Assembly: GCA_008933995.1 (NCBI GenBank)
Contig: WARS01000036.1
Coordinates: 20,569,285 to 20,633,284 of the forward strand
DNA length: 64,000 bases
From: Datnioides undecimradiatus
Lineage: Eukaryota > Chordata > Actinopteri > Lobotiformes > Datnioididae
Reading direction: 5' to 3'
Part shown: piece by piece, positions 12,370 to 24,660 of the stretch
Layout: each line of letters starts with the position of its first letter
Position numbering within the stretch: the stretch's first letter is position 1
The notes under the pieces: model-generated
The model's input: the letters and a program-made list of their open reading frames with translations, nothing else
Database searches by the model: none
Told to the model about the DNA's origin: nothing
Program-made: the position numbers and the translations under genes

Positions 12370-12740
12370 TGCCTGCAGACTCGGACAATACGATGGATGT
12401 GTTTGAAGCTCCCTCGTGTCGAAGCGAAACTGAGGGAAATATAAGATGAGTCTCATTATAATGTGACGGGCTCTGCTGCGAGGAGGCCGCACTGTTCCCC
12501 AGACTCTGTCCTTCTTAAACAGGAGGGACAAGATTGAATAGAAATGGGAAGCGGCGGCACAGAAGAGGTTGAGAAATAACTGCACGCCGGGGTCAGCGCA
12601 GGTGACGAGACGAGCGGCGACCCCCGCTTCGGCTCCGAGCGGCATCTGCCTTCCAACACAATTCTGCAGGCAGAGGGGAATCCAATCAATGCAATGCAAA
12701 GGGAATATTCAATGTAGCTCACACCAACTGTGATCAAAAA
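12370..12740. promoter_or_regulatory. Candidate conserved non-coding element
   Basis: Dense unique block including TCTCATTATAATGTGACGG, GAATCCAATCAATGCAATGC and GGGAATATTCAATG, with a central CpG-containing segment. Adjacent CCAAT/CAAT words and TEAD-like GGAATATTC fit an enhancer. Two overlapping minus-strand open frames cross it in different phases, which is expected by chance. Confidence 0.35.
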
Positions 12741-13174
12741 TAAATGTGCTTTGGATTGTGTTATTTGGTGCACGGCGGTGGTGGAGATGCGGCGACATGA
12801 CTCTTAATTTGGAATCCAGATCTTGCACATACAGCGTCCGATGCGACGTCCTGGCTGAAAGAAAAAGCTAATGCAGCTTCCTTTTGATCTTCACTACATC
12901 ACTTCTTCTTTTTTAAATTCAGTCCGAAGTCTTTGTGAATGTGGGTCACTGTGGAGAATGAGAGAAAAGAGTGAAACAATAAAATTCACTGTGCAAAATG
13001 GGATACGGCATCAAAATATTCAAGCGAGCTGAAACCCTGAGTGCAATTTAAATGTTCAGACCCGTTTTAAAAAGCACTGACAAATCTGTTTTTCTACCCA
13101 GTTGGTCTGTCCGTGCACCACTCGAGCTCAGAGTGAAACAGTTTAACAAAAACTGGGGCGCATTTAGTGCCGAC

Positions 13175-13395
13175 GTTCGTGGTCCCTTGGGGATGAATCC
13201 TAATGACTCCATGAATTTTGCACAAGCGTCGCCAGCTGGTCAAAGTTTTTAATTATCCAGTAAAATATCTTTTAAGGCTGCTACATTGATTGGCGCTAGG
13301 GCTGGTACAGATGTCAGTTTTCCCCACAGGATGAGTTGTAATAAGTTTGTTGATCCCTTAAATGCACCATTATCAAGTCAGATGCACATTGCAAA
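13175..13395 (+). mobile_element. Copy of a common percomorph interspersed repeat
   Basis: The order TCGTGGTCCC, GGATGAATCCTAATGACT, GTCGCCAGCTGGTCAAAG, TTTTTAATTATCCAGTAAAA, TGGTACAGATGTCAG and TTGATCCCTTAA follows a high-copy repeat of spiny-rayed fish that I recognise by these phrases. The copy is in forward orientation, diverged, and seems to cover about one and a half internal repeat units. The family name and class cannot be given without a repeat library. Confidence 0.65.
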
Positions 13396-13964
13396 ATAGC
13401 CTGGACATGAAACACTAGGGCTGCCCCTATCAGTTTCCATTTCCATACCTTGCACATGCACATGGGTAACCAATAGATATCAAGCAAGGGCTATTATCTG
13501 GTGCATGCTTAGCTATTCACATTAGGACTGCATTGCACACTGTTGGACAGCACCTGCTCAGACAGTTGCAAAGGTTCTTTAGGATCCGACAAGCGATTTT
13601 AGCATTTTTAGTATTGAACAATCACATTTCAAGGTTCTGGAAACATTGACTGTTTGAGGTTTCCTGTCTACAGAGCTACAGATGGCTCTGGTTCTACAGG
13701 GAAAAGGGTTTGTTGGGAAATTCCATTGTTTCAGTAAAGTGGATGGTCACTTGGACAAAGTGACACTGAGAGCTGCATCTAGCTTCCTTAACACAGCCAC
13801 GCTGCGCCATGGGTGTCGTAATGTTATCGCGCTCATCTTAATTCTTTAAATGACGCACGGCAACGCTCTCGCTCTTAATCCATCAGCACTCTCCTCCACA
13901 GATCCCACATCCTGCAGTGTTCAACCTACTGTCTGTCAAAACTCTGCCTGATAAATGACTACGC

Positions 13965-14400
13965 CCATGCACGCTCGCAAACAAAGTGAGGAAGGATGGG
14001 CAAAGCCAGAGAGATAGAGGAAAGGAGTGGGAGGAGAAATGTGGATGAGAGGCTCAACTTTTTGACAGTTTGAACAATGGCCTGGAGGGTTCGCTGGAAA
14101 AACACTTTGCACTGAAACACCCCCGTTTAGCTTTTCATTTTAACACTGGATGTCTGCAGCTCTGACCCCTTAGCAAACAAAGTGGGAGACCTCTGGTTTG
14201 CTTCCAAGACCAAAAGCTGTCAAAGCACGTCTCCGAATTGGACAATAGGCCTCGACTTCCTCGCAAAGAGGAAAGGAATCCACCGCTTCAGGTTCTGTGG
14301 TGCTGTGCTCGTTCTGCGGCGGCCTGACCACTCATCTCAGTTCACAGGGAAAATGAGGATTTATTTTTCTATTGTTTGGCCAGATCTCCGGCCTTAAATG
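13965..14400. promoter_or_regulatory. Candidate conserved non-coding element
   Basis: It contains TTTGACAGTTTGAACAATGG (MEIS-like TGACAG, SOX-like AACAATGG), CCCCTTAGCAAACAAAG (forkhead-like) and GAATTGGACAATAGG. There is little simple sequence. A 71-codon open frame at 14182-14397 is unrecognised. Confidence 0.3.
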
Positions 14401-14559
14401 CAGCCTGTCACAGGAGGAGCAGCTGCTGGTGCAAACATATGCCAAACCTCCGTTTAAATGTATGTAATTTCCTCTGCCTTTATGCCTGCAGTCACCTCCT
14501 CCCCCCATTTAATGTTGAGCATTAGCAAAACAGCTCTTGGGTTGTGCACTCTGTGTTTT

Positions 14560-14830
14560 AGGGTTGACAAATTGATGATAGTTGATTTGCACCTAGAGGC
14601 GATGCAGGGCGAGACAAACAAAGAGATAAAGGGGTGAGTTTTATGAGAGAGGAAGCAGACATTGGTGGAAAAGGTCGTAACTCATTGGCTATTCCTCTGA
14701 GAAAGCCGGAGGCCAACATTGCAACGGCAGACGCCGATTTAGACCCGACCACTGAGCCCATCCCAGGGGACAAAGGACACACAGACAGAGAGAAGAAACT
14801 TCAGTAATCTCTTTGTGTGGTGAGCCTGTG
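14560..14830. other. Unique sequence, possibly part of adjacent regulatory block
   Basis: Mixed sequence with AAATTGATGATAGTTGATTTG near 14570 and a GGTGAGTTTTATG word that resembles a splice donor but lacks an upstream open exon. No gene supported. Confidence 0.25.
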
Positions 14831-14869
14831 TTTATGTGTGTGTGTGCTCACCGTTCGCAGTCTGTGCCA

Positions 14870-15170
14870 CAGCTGAAAAACACAATCACATTTCTATTGA
14901 GTTACTGAAATCAGAGGGGACCTGACGGCGTCCGCTCCTTTGCCCTGAGAGTAACTGGAAGTGAGGATGATTGAATTATCTTCAGGCAGAAAGGAACATA
15001 TTGGAACGTGTATCTTCAGATACTGAGGGGCCCGAGACACTGGAAACATAAACTCCATTCTCCAGCTGAATTGATCTCATGTTGCTCTGTAATTGCATTG
15101 GGAAAGTTGGAAAGGGAAGGGGGGGAAATTACTATAGGTTGCATCAGGGAATAGGGGCGGTTCTGTTTTG
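14870..15170. promoter_or_regulatory. Candidate conserved non-coding element
   Basis: Repeat-free block with GAGGATGATTGAATTATC, CTGAATTGATCTCATG, TGTAATTGCATTGGG and a poly-G containing AAGGGGGGGAAATTAC. The words suit homeodomain and POU binding. Inferred by texture. Confidence 0.3.
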
Positions 15171-16599
15171 GGCTCACGGTTAGTCAATTATCTGACAAAA
15201 CACAGCCTGAGTTTGGTGTAGGCCTTAAAGCACGGACCTTTAAATGATCTGTTGTTTGGTGGCATTTATGCCTCTCTGTGCCCAGGTTTGCAGAACTGTG
15301 CTGCCTTATTTTCTCAGCGTTTAAGGCAGGACTCTCCGACGGGTCACTGAGGTCCAGGTGTACCTTCTGAAAGGTGTCACTACTCCATCCAAGGCAGCAG
15401 TTAACAATGCCGTGAAAACTGAACACCTGCACCGCCAGTTCGGAGCACTTATCTCGGAGAATGGACCATTTCATGCAGCAAATGGTTCTATTTGTCAGTT
15501 ATATTTGGCAGAAGTGCGTCTGCTCTTTGAGGGAGCTCTCAGAAAATCCAAGCGGCGTTAAGGATCCTGCCGAGAGAGCACTGGGAACACAAATCTTAGT
15601 TGAATAAACAACATGAAACACCACGAGGAAGGGATTGGTGGATGGAGGAAGGGAGGGAGCGAGCAGGAATCGCTGTTGGCATAATCAGTTAAGTCCTGGT
15701 TATTAGAGTCAGGTTATCATTTCTGCATTTAACCATTGTGTGAATAGACTAAACATGGACTCACATTAGGGCTGTGGAGCTGATTGTCAGCACCATTTGG
15801 GCGTGACGACTGATTGGACCGAGCGTTGACAGTCGGTAGATAAAATCATGCAGTGTGTGATATTTAAGGAGTGTAAGAGGATGATGATGTCACCTCTGCT
15901 CCACCCGAGTGAGACAAACAGGTAGAATTAGCCTCTGCTTTTAGGCTGAGCATTGTGCAGCTTCCAGGACTTCTCCGTGCAGATAACATCCAAAAACTGA
16001 GGTTTTGCCTCAGTGCAATCACTTTGCAAACAACCACTGCGAGCTACTGGTCCCCGTCCACATTTGTTTTGGTGCAAGAGCATGAAACAGTTGGTTTTCT
16101 CACTGATCTACCACCAGTTCTCCAGTTTTTACGGACCAGTCATGAGTGTTTTGTCTCGTTCATTGTGTGTTAATGTTTATGCATGAGTTATTTTTCAGTT
16201 TTTGCAGCCTCGAGCTTTGGACGAACATGAAAGATACCCGATAGCTTCGCTTCATTTATACTCACACGCTAGTAGAATCATCATCAGACTTTATATTTCA
16301 CATAGGACTAGCTTTGTTTTCAATCAGTCAAGACAAATGTTGAAGTTAAAGTACAACATTGACTCATAGATCGTCCCCTGGTGCCCGGCTGCAGTAACGA
16401 TCATAAGCACCATGTCAGGGTCCAGGAGGAGGATGTCGAGATGACTCAGCCATCTTTAAATACAGCCTTTGCTGTAACGCAGCCTTCTACTAATCACATT
16501 TGCGAGACTTGGTCTGTTAATTAAAGCTGAAAACATCAGATATCATCTACAGATACTGATCCTGCTGACAGGTTTCATCTTGGTTGCTTTGCTGCAGAG
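15171..16599. other. Gene-free stretch
   Basis: Unique sequence. A 67-codon plus frame (15358-15561) and a 96-codon minus frame (15184-15474) overlap and resemble no protein I know. At 16485-16530 the words TAATCACATTTGCGAGAC and GTTAATTAAAGC are AT-rich and might be regulatory. Confidence 0.45.
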
Positions 16600-16621
16600 C
16601 TAACATTATGCTAACATTATG
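16600..16621. repeat. Two tandem copies of CTAACATTATG
   Basis: A perfect 11-bp unit is repeated twice and followed by CTAGCTAAAG. Such TAGC/TAAC words are typical of the percomorph 'GCTAAC' repeat, so this may be a small remnant. Confidence 0.6.
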
Positions 16622-17089
16622 CTAGCTAAAGTTGTTGGTTCCCAGATGGACAGAACTGAGTCCCGCTCTGCTCTGAAGGTCCAGTTTCCAGGAAGAGTAC
16701 TTACAACTACAGTAAGGCAATAAACCTACATATCCTCTAGCATCAGCTCTGTTTATCATTGAGGAAACGGCAAAGAGACAAAACCTTTGCATGCTTATGT
16801 GCAAGCCAAACACTTTGTTTTGCAGGATCTGTGCTGAAAGCAGAGTTTGTGCAGTGATGGGACGCTTTAAAAGGCATCATTGTCCCGGTGGTGGCTCAGC
16901 CTCGTTCTCCTGCAGCCTCAGTATCGTCCAGCTGCAGAACTTTTCACTATCTTTTCTGAGATCTAAACAATGCATATTGTTAGATCCCTTTCCTGCATGT
17001 CTGTGCTTAGCTTAAAATGTCTGAAAGCGAATCTCCTGGCTCTCATTTAAATAAATATCTGCTGTGCATTCACTCTCTCTTCCTCCTCA

Positions 17090-17490
17090 TCCTTTTCTAT
17101 CAATCACACGGGTTAGATTGCATCCAGACAGCGTCGAGCTCTGAAGCCTGACCACTTCCATATCGGTTTTGGAGATCCTAAGATAGAGTTCACAATTACA
17201 TAACGCGTCCCTGGTGTAATTACAAGATAAAACCATGTGTTGAAACTGTAATTGTAGCCTTTGTGTGCTGCAGAATTTGCATATATAGAAATTCAAATCA
17301 ATACCGGGCACAAAGGTGAGACATCTCCCTGCTCGACACCGGCGGGCCTTCAAAGATATGATTTTAATACTTTATATTTCAATAAGCTTGTATGAATTTT
17401 AGATGAGATTTGCTTCTCTCTGCAGACAATATATGTGATAGCGATTCGACTGATAAGCAGGTCACGGAAGCTTTTATCTCGGCTGCTCTT
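17090..17490. promoter_or_regulatory. Strong candidate conserved non-coding element
   Basis: About 400 bp, AT-rich yet complex: CACAATTACATAACGC, GTGTAATTACAAG, CTGTAATTG, an exact inverted POU octamer ATTTGCAT at 17275-17282, ATTCAAATCAAT, CTTCAAAGATATG, CAATAAGCTTG, and GATATGTGATAG. Homeodomain words are unusually dense and spread over the block. It contains no microsatellite and no recognisable repeat. Among the blocks in this window it looks most like a deeply conserved enhancer, though conservation itself is not visible here. Confidence 0.42.
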
Positions 17491-18303
17491 GATATGTGAT
17501 AGACAAACAGGGAAACTACAGAAACTCAAACTTTTACCTGATCAAAGAAGGACAAAAAAGTAAAAAATCAGCACGACATGAGCAACAGAATTAAAGCTGT
17601 TGGTTCCAGCTGTTGCAGGGTTGAGGTGCGTGGGACTGAGCTGTGAAAAAGGTGGTGTTGCCTACCTCTGGTGTTACTTTTCCAGGCCTGCAGAGCTTCT
17701 AACAGCCTTAACAACCTCCACCAACAGGCCCGGTTAGCCTGAAAGATGCAGCACATAATAATAACCGAGAGAAACTATGAGAAAGTAGAACTGTGATTTG
17801 ATTTGTGCAAATAGAGTAATTTAACTGTTTTACTTATTTATATATTCGTTTTCTCTTTGGTTGGTTTGATTTATTTTTTATTAGCGCAAATTGCAAAAAT
17901 AGAGAACGGAGGTAAGAGTACAGAGGAGGTTTGGACAATACCCAACAACTTTAAGAACAAAGACAACATGTAGTAGCAGCAGAATTAGCAGAAAGCAAAG
18001 TACAGTAATTAAAACTAAGCAGTGTAGTTTAAACATCACGTGCTTTCTGGGTTAGCATTAGTCGGTGTGTTTCGGCACCCACAACCCCACTGATGTGCTG
18101 GCTCTGGGATCAGTACTGCAGCTCTGAAGTGCATGAATTTATTTAAGTGCATGTGAGTCTGCGCGCGTGCACGGTGTGTCTGTGTTTGCAAGATGCAGAA
18201 AGTTATTTTGTTTGGTCGTTACTAACCTCGGGTCAGCGCTTAAGGTTATAGGAAGGGAAATGTGATCATAAGAAGGGGATGAATAATGGTACAAGCACCA
18301 GGT
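17491..18303. other. Gene-free AT-rich stretch
   Basis: AT-rich unique sequence, with T-rich words at 17810-17885 and a GCGCAAATTGCAAAAATAG segment. Nothing further recognised. Confidence 0.4.
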
Positions 18304-18313
18304 TTGTGTGTGT

Positions 18314-18353
<40 letters not shown>
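18304..18353. repeat. (TG)n microsatellite, interrupted
   Basis: A 50-bp TG tract with one TC interruption near 18317. A C run follows at about 18510-18523. Confidence 0.95.
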
Positions 18354-18354
<1 letters not shown>

Positions 18355-20057
18355 ATAGGTCAGTCAGCCAGAAGCAGTGGGGCTCCCTGCACGTCTGACC
18401 TTTCCTCGGCCTCCTGCAGGCATGTGACACCGGGTTGACACTGACCCCATACGTGCCAGACTCTACTCCCCACACACATCCTCCAGACAGGGGATATTTA
18501 CATGGCCTTTACCCCCCCCCCCCATGCCCTGCTACACTTTCCTTTAACCACACACACACCTGATGAAATCGTCCACTGAAATAAAACTAATTATCTGATG
18601 AGTCTCTGCGTTCACAGCTGACACTGAAACAAGCAGGACGACGTGACCTCCGCATGGATCGGCGATCGTTTTCAGTGGACGCACAAACATCTTTACCCAC
18701 ATGTCGGAGGTTTGAGGGCGGCCTCTTCCTCAGGGCCATCACTCAGTTTGAGCGATGCTGAAACCGTAACCCCCGCCTGCCATTACAGCCCCCGTCCTCT
18801 GCCCTGTTCTGTGTTAAGAACAAACAGTTCCCAGGGTTGCAGTATGCACAGAGGGTCATAGGCACACCTCCTTATCTACTATTTAAACCACTTATGAACA
18901 AGTTTTAGAGAAAAAAATGGACAAAACGTCCTTCAAATGTTGTTAAAAGTCCATTATTTCAGATTTAGATCATGTGATTTGAGCAAAAGGTCATACAGGC
19001 AGTGACAAAAACAAACAATATTGGCATTATTTTAATTGTGCAAAGGTTTTAAGGCTAACGTGCAAAAAGGCCTGTTTTACACATTCAGCAGGTACAGGGT
19101 GACATTCATTTATGTAAATAAGTCCAGCACTCTCTCCTCTTTTGGATCTGATTTGGTCTCCAGCAGCTCCTGAGGGAAATATCTGGTTCCTTAACAGATA
19201 AATGCTCCGCTATGTTCACCTTCACTGTCTGGCGCTGGACAGGCTCTGTGTAGTTGGTTCATCACGCTGAAAACAGCCTTTTTGCTTCGACTGGAAACGA
19301 GGTTGATGAAAGGTCCAGGACTGGCGTGAAACTGTGGCTTTGCAGGCCAAATTAACCGAGTCAATGAGCCGAGTGACGCTAAAATGCCCCGAACAGCTGA
19401 GGAGAACTGCAGAGTAGTCTGCTAACTTACAGTATGCACGGTCATTTCAGCTAATTTTAATAAAAACAAGGGGTAACTGAGGTTCAAATGACTGCCATGT
19501 AGGATTATTATTCTATTATTATTTGCCATTAGATCCTGCTAAATGCTGAAAATCAGGCCTTTTTAAGTCATCAGTCGTCTAGCTAAACGTGTTTTTCATG
19601 CCCACTGTGCTGGACGTCGAGTCTTTTAACGCTGCATTCGTCAAAATGTTGCTCAGACATGAAGCTGCTGCAGAAAAACACCACAAACAAACACAAACCT
19701 GCCGCGCGTGAGGTCACAAACAAGGCTGCGGTTCCACCAAACTCTGCAGTCCAACGTCATAAAAGTCAAAATCACCGGCTAGCTGCATTTATCCTGCAGG
19801 CAAATAACTGACAAAATCCATTCAAAATACATTTTTCAACATCAAAAGATCGACATCGTGTTTCCCCGGCGAACGCGGCGCAGCCAAAGTGAAGGGGGGG
19901 AATGAGTCACGCCCGTCGTACCGTAAACCCTGCACCATAACTTCTCAGCCACCGTTTTACTGCCCTTCATGCTGCCCCGTAAGAGCCTGGCACCGTCACA
20001 TGGCATTAGCATCTCAGGCCACAACTGCCTGTGCAATGCTTATCACTGTGGTGAATG
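18354..20057. other. Gene-free stretch
   Basis: Unique sequence. It includes a C11-14 run around 18510-18523 and AT-rich stretches at 18880-19060 and 19440-19560. No gene or repeat family recognised. Confidence 0.45.
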
Positions 20058-20082
20058 CACACACACACACACACACACACAC
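20058..20082. repeat. (CA)12 microsatellite
   Basis: A perfect CA tract followed by a looser CA/CT/CG continuation to about 20105. Overlapping His-Thr frames are artefacts. Confidence 0.94.
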
Positions 20083-21324
20083 GCTTACACTCACACACAT
20101 GCACGTACAGCAGCATTTTCCAAGGGGAAGCAAATACTTTTAGCCATTTAGGTAATTTTTTGGTTGGGTGGGCACAGCCGAGCTGTGGGTGCAATATTGT
20201 GAGAAATGAGTGTGTTGGGAAACACACACCCACCGGTGGGTGACGGGACTTTAATGTTGATCATATAAAATCAAATCTGCAGACCCAATTCCAATAACCC
20301 TTGCAGTCCTAATGGATTAAAATGATAGCTCACTATTAACTGCAGCTCCGGCTTTCTTTACAGTCCCTCTAAAACACACCAGAACCAGAACAGCCAAGGT
20401 TATTCAGTGTGAGAGAGCGACAGCCGCGGCGCCGTGACTTCCGTCCTGTGCTGCACTGAAACAGAAAACAGAGGAAGTTAAAGCAAATTTGTTTTCACAT
20501 CACACTTTGGAAGGACCCTGACTCCTGGCAGAGAGAGAATGACGTTTTTATTTATTTTTTATCCCGAGAACTTTAATAGAGATGTCGCCCGGACGAGGAT
20601 CTGTCCTTAAAAGCCAGACCAAAGGAAAAGCTGCTCCTCAGCCAGTGGAGCCATTTAAAAGTACAGGACTTGAGGCGGGGATAACTGCTGCACAGATAAG
20701 CTGAGAGGAGCCTCCATTTGCCTTCGGGATATCTACAACTTTAGTATACCTACCTGTGTTCAGACAGCTGCTATAACTGAATGGTATTTCGCCTGCGGCC
20801 CAGGCTGCATGTCGCCGCGCTATCTCCGTGGTCCAGGCTCTTTGGGAGTTTCAGTCTTGTAGCTCGTGCAGCTTTTAACCGGACGCTGTCATCCTGAGCT
20901 GTCACGATGTGATCATCGGGTCTAAGCTTCAGTCCCTCTGGGCGCGCAGGACCTGGATTTCAGAAACACTGTGTATCTCCTGTGCACTCTGTCATTAACC
21001 GTCTCGTAAAGCTGATTTAGCAAACAGAGAGTCACTTGTTTGCTGTTGAATGTTGTGTGTGTTCCTTCTTAAAGAATATATTTATTACATAAACAACACA
21101 AAACAAAACGTCTCAGGCTTGAGAAGGCAAATTCATTCAATCAATAAGAATAAGAATAATTATAACTGGCAGGGTGTATATCCTCAACCCTGATCGCTCC
21201 AGCCAGCAGAGCGATGCAACACCAAATAACCAAAAGAGCAGGAAGTGCCTTTGTTTGCTGCATAACCACAGAGGCAAAGCCAGTTTAGGAAGCCATTATA
21301 ATGTTAACGACGTCAGCCTGGGTC
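20083..21324. other. Gene-free stretch
   Basis: Mixed unique sequence. A short AT-rich part at 20260-20340 has CCAATTCCAATAACC and CTAATGGATTAAAATG. The part at 21060-21170 is AT-rich with AATAAGAATAAGAATAA words. No gene recognised. Confidence 0.4.
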
Positions 21325-21364
21325 CAGTATACAGGACCTGGACCCAGTATACAGGACCTGGACC
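21325..21364. repeat. Perfect 20-bp tandem duplication with palindromic ends
   Basis: CAGTATACAGGACCTGGACC is present twice head to tail (21325-21344 and 21345-21364). Each unit with its flanks is partly palindromic: GGTCCAG at 21321 pairs with CTGGACC at 21338. Further TAGGTCCAG and AGGTCC words follow to about 21400. Confidence 0.9.
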
Positions 21365-21639
21365 ATAATAGGTCCAGTTTAGGTCCAATGAAGGTCCCAG
21401 ACTTTATAGAAAGAGTCCACTGAGGAGTGAAGCACACGTGAGATGAATTCAATAAGAACACAGTTAAGACTCGCGACCTCTTGTGTTTGATGCGACTGTC
21501 CAGAAGAACACGTAGGAGGCAAATCAGGTCAAACTCTACTGCAACGCCAGAAATAACACAAGGATCATCAACAGTATCATTAAAAAGATGTTATTGCACC
21601 GTTTTAACCTTGATTTATGCTTTTTAAGTCATGAATCAT

Positions 21640-21760
21640 CTGCAAATATACACTTTATGACACAAATATAATGGCAGCTTTGCATAGGTTAGCTTAGCTT
21701 AGCATGAAGGCAGTGGCAAAGCAATGAGAAACAGGAAGCCAGACTTTGTGGATGCACTGG
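21640..21760 (+). mobile_element. Fragment of 'TTAGCTTAGCAT' fish repeat
   Basis: AGGTTAGCTTAGCTTAGCAT, followed by a GAAGGCAGTGGCAAAGC-like part and GAAACAGGAAGCC, matches by recollection the 'GGTTAGCTTAGCTTAGCATAAAGACTGGAA' phrase of a common percomorph repeat. Boundaries are approximate and the copy is diverged. Confidence 0.45.
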
Positions 21761-21911
21761 ATGCGCTAAGAAGTCCATTTTGTACCGATGCATCCAACAG
21801 AGCTTGTTTGCATCCAGCAAGTGGAATAATGGATGCTTCTGGCATGCCCGGCAGTGACACCACTAATGTGCTCATCAGCAGCCCCTCCCCATCCGAAAAA
21901 TAAAAAGCAAT

Positions 21912-21945
21912 AGACAGACAGATAGATGGATGGATGGATGGATGA
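21912..21945. repeat. (GACA/GATA/GATG) tetranucleotide repeat
   Basis: GACA and GATA units pass into four or five GATG units (21926-21943). A simple tetranucleotide microsatellite. Confidence 0.88.
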
Positions 21946-21949
21946 GTAG

Positions 21950-23635
21950 ATAAATAGGTGCACAGTGTATTTTCCAGTGCTTGAGCACCCTCCATGGTAT
22001 TATATCCCCCAAATCCACCCTCCTCATAACCCTGCAACTGCACCTGAACTCGTACTGCTGCTTTGCTTCTGATCCTTTTAGTGCTGTAATCCGCTTCAGC
22101 AAACAACCTCTCACTGTTCCCTTACCGTAAGCTGTTTTCCTCTGATGGGTTGATAACTGCTGTAAATTGGAAACTAATCCTAAAAGGTTTTTATTTTTCC
22201 ACTGCGTCCTCGTTGCTCCCCCTCTCGTTCACCCTCGCCCCTCCGTTCCCCGGCGGACTCTGGACTCCTGGTGGAAATCTGTCCTTCACTCCCGTCTCAG
22301 GAGAAAAACACACATTAGATTTACTCTCTCGCTTCTAAATCTATATTACAAACTTCTATGTAATTGTCTTTTATCAAATAAACCCTCCCTTGTAACTCTG
22401 ATAATTAAAATTCACTGTTCACTGCTCGACAGGCTTTGATACCTGCAGCTGATATCCAGAGGAGTTAGGCCTCAGTGTAGGCGAGATCGTTAGCTGTGCG
22501 TCACGGCAAACTGCTGCGGCGTCACTTTAAACGCAGCACAATCAGAGATATCCTTTACATTTGCAGTGTTTTGGTTCTATGGCTTCATGCACAGTGTGCA
22601 TTTGGTGTCCGACATGTTCGTGTGCACAAGGGATGATTGTAGTGATGGCGCTCCCTGCAGAGTTTGAAACACTGACCGGGGTCTCACCCTGAAAAGTGGA
22701 GCCCAGCTGTTGTGAAACCGATTTTAAGGAAAATCATAGATTCCATCAAAATGACGGGTGATATCATGAATGTTTGAGCTAGAATGCAATTTGACCTTTT
22801 CTATGTGGACGATGCGGCGTTATTGCACCAAGATGACCGTGCAAATTAATGCAGGTGTAAACATTTTTACTGCATCTACACAACATGTCTGCCAATAACA
22901 GCAGGTGTCTATTAAATACAGACTCTTCAGATAACCACTAACCTCATTTGGAAAAGCAAAGAAGAACAGTTCGGGGCGAGTTGAGTCGATATGAACGGTC
23001 AACAACCTCAGTCGTCTCTAACAGTTTTTATTAAACGCTTGTTGGTTTTTGGTTAGAAGATGTTTAATTCAGCTTTGGTACGTTTGCCTGTTCAGTCTCA
23101 GCCTCCAGTGACCAGTCTAACAAACCTGCCGATGCCACTTTCTGTGAATGGTCTACAAGACGTCACACGCAAACGCTTCGGTCTGTCTCAGCCGTCCCTT
23201 CTGAATCATACATCTCACATGTCTGAGTGTCCTCACCACAAAAACACAGCATCTATTGTTCGGGCGAAATGCTTTAAATGAGCCACGTTAACGCTTTTTC
23301 CACCGCAGTCTTTCCCCAGAAGCTTTTTTAACCATGACCACAACCATCCCCTGAGCTACACGTATGCTGCTCCACCCGTAGAGACACTGAAACCTCTAAC
23401 AGGAGAGTCTAAGGTGTGAATAATGTCTGACTGTGCTTTAACTCTTGAGTCCTACCAGCAAAGGTTGTCTCCAGATGCAGTGTTTATCATTTAACTATGA
23501 GGCCTTGGTGATATTTAGCATTCCCTGTCTCACAAAATTAGCATTATAGCTAATTATGCTAGCAATCGCTTCTTTCCTCTGTTTCTGCTCAGTTGAGTCT
23601 TTTCTTCTTTTTCTGCTTGCAAATCTATTTTTATG
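21950..23635. other. Gene-free stretch
   Basis: Unique sequence. Chance frames at 22150-22439 and 23060-23281 are unrecognised. No repeat family or clear regulatory block. Confidence 0.4.
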
Positions 23636-23645
23636 CCCCCCCCCC

Positions 23646-23682
<37 letters not shown>
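23636..23682. repeat. C11 run plus (CA)15 microsatellite
   Basis: An eleven-C homopolymer (23636-23646) is followed by a perfect CA tract at 23653-23682. Confidence 0.95.
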
Positions 23683-23684
<2 letters not shown>

Positions 23685-23744
23685 AACAGATGTGCACACA
23701 AAGGGGGCTGCAGAGCCACAGACGCACACACTCTCGCCGGTCCT

Positions 23745-23910
23745 GTCTCAGCTCATGAAGTGGTTAGTGAGGTGTCCCATGTGTCGGACATATGGGTCAT
23801 TACCCGTCCGCCGGATCACCCCAAATCGCTGGGCACATTCTTCTGCCGACATGATTGTTTTAATGGACGGCAATAATATACAGACTGCGGCGTGGAGCGG
23901 CCAGTTGCGG
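23745..23910. promoter_or_regulatory. Candidate conserved non-coding element (weak)
   Basis: Complex segment with GACATATGGGTCATTACC, CCCCAAATCGCTGGG, GACATGATTGTTTTAATGG and GGCAATAATATACAG, immediately after the CA repeat. A minus-strand frame of 182 codons covers it (23748-24296) but no domain is visible. Confidence 0.25.
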
Positions 23911-24629
23911 GTGGAATCATGTGTTTTCCTTCGGCGAACAGGAGAAGTCTGCTTGTTTCGTTCTCTCTGCTTGTGTTTTCCCAGTCGTCCGAGTGTGTGT
24001 TTGTGTTTCGGTGTGTCTCTCGGGAGACGCCCAGACTCTGCAGTGTCACACGAGTGCGTGTTTATGCGTGTTAATCCACAGAGGTGATTGCACATGATGG
24101 CTTTTGAATTGCATGTTGTTTGTCTGCATGGTCTCGGTGTCGTGAAGTGTTTGTGCCGGTGTGGCTGCGTGTGCCACAGCCTGGTTTCCACTCTTATCAG
24201 AGGGTTGTTTGGCTTTCGCTCTGGCCAAATGATAGAGGTGCACTGTAAAGTGACTAGACACCTGCCAATGATATCAGTGTATGTCTTTATTTGCACCGTT
24301 TCCAGGGATTGGTGTGCACGATACCATCAAGGTGTCTTCGGCTTTGCAGGGTTTTTCGAGCATCAGTGGAGTCGATCAGTCTGCCAGCGACTCGACGGAG
24401 CTCACAAACCAAACTCCACCTGGAAATAAAACAAATAAATTTGCTGTAACCCGCCGACATGACTTTATTGCGTATCACAAACATGTAATATCGATGTAAA
24501 TGAAGGATGTTTGCACATGTGCATGTTTAATATACACACAGTGTGATAGATGTGTGATGCTCCACTGTCATCCCAAAACTATTAAAAACACATTTTTGCA
24601 TTGGCTGTCGTGTCCCTTCATCACCACGA

Positions 24630-24630
<1 letters not shown>

Positions 24631-24658
<28 letters not shown>
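24631..24658. repeat. (CA)14 microsatellite
   Basis: A perfect 28-bp CA tract in AT-rich surroundings. Confidence 0.96.

Positions 24659-24660
<2 letters not shown>

Noticed and set aside
23748-24296. 182-codon minus-strand frame
   Set aside because: No recognisable domain; opposing frames cover the same DNA.
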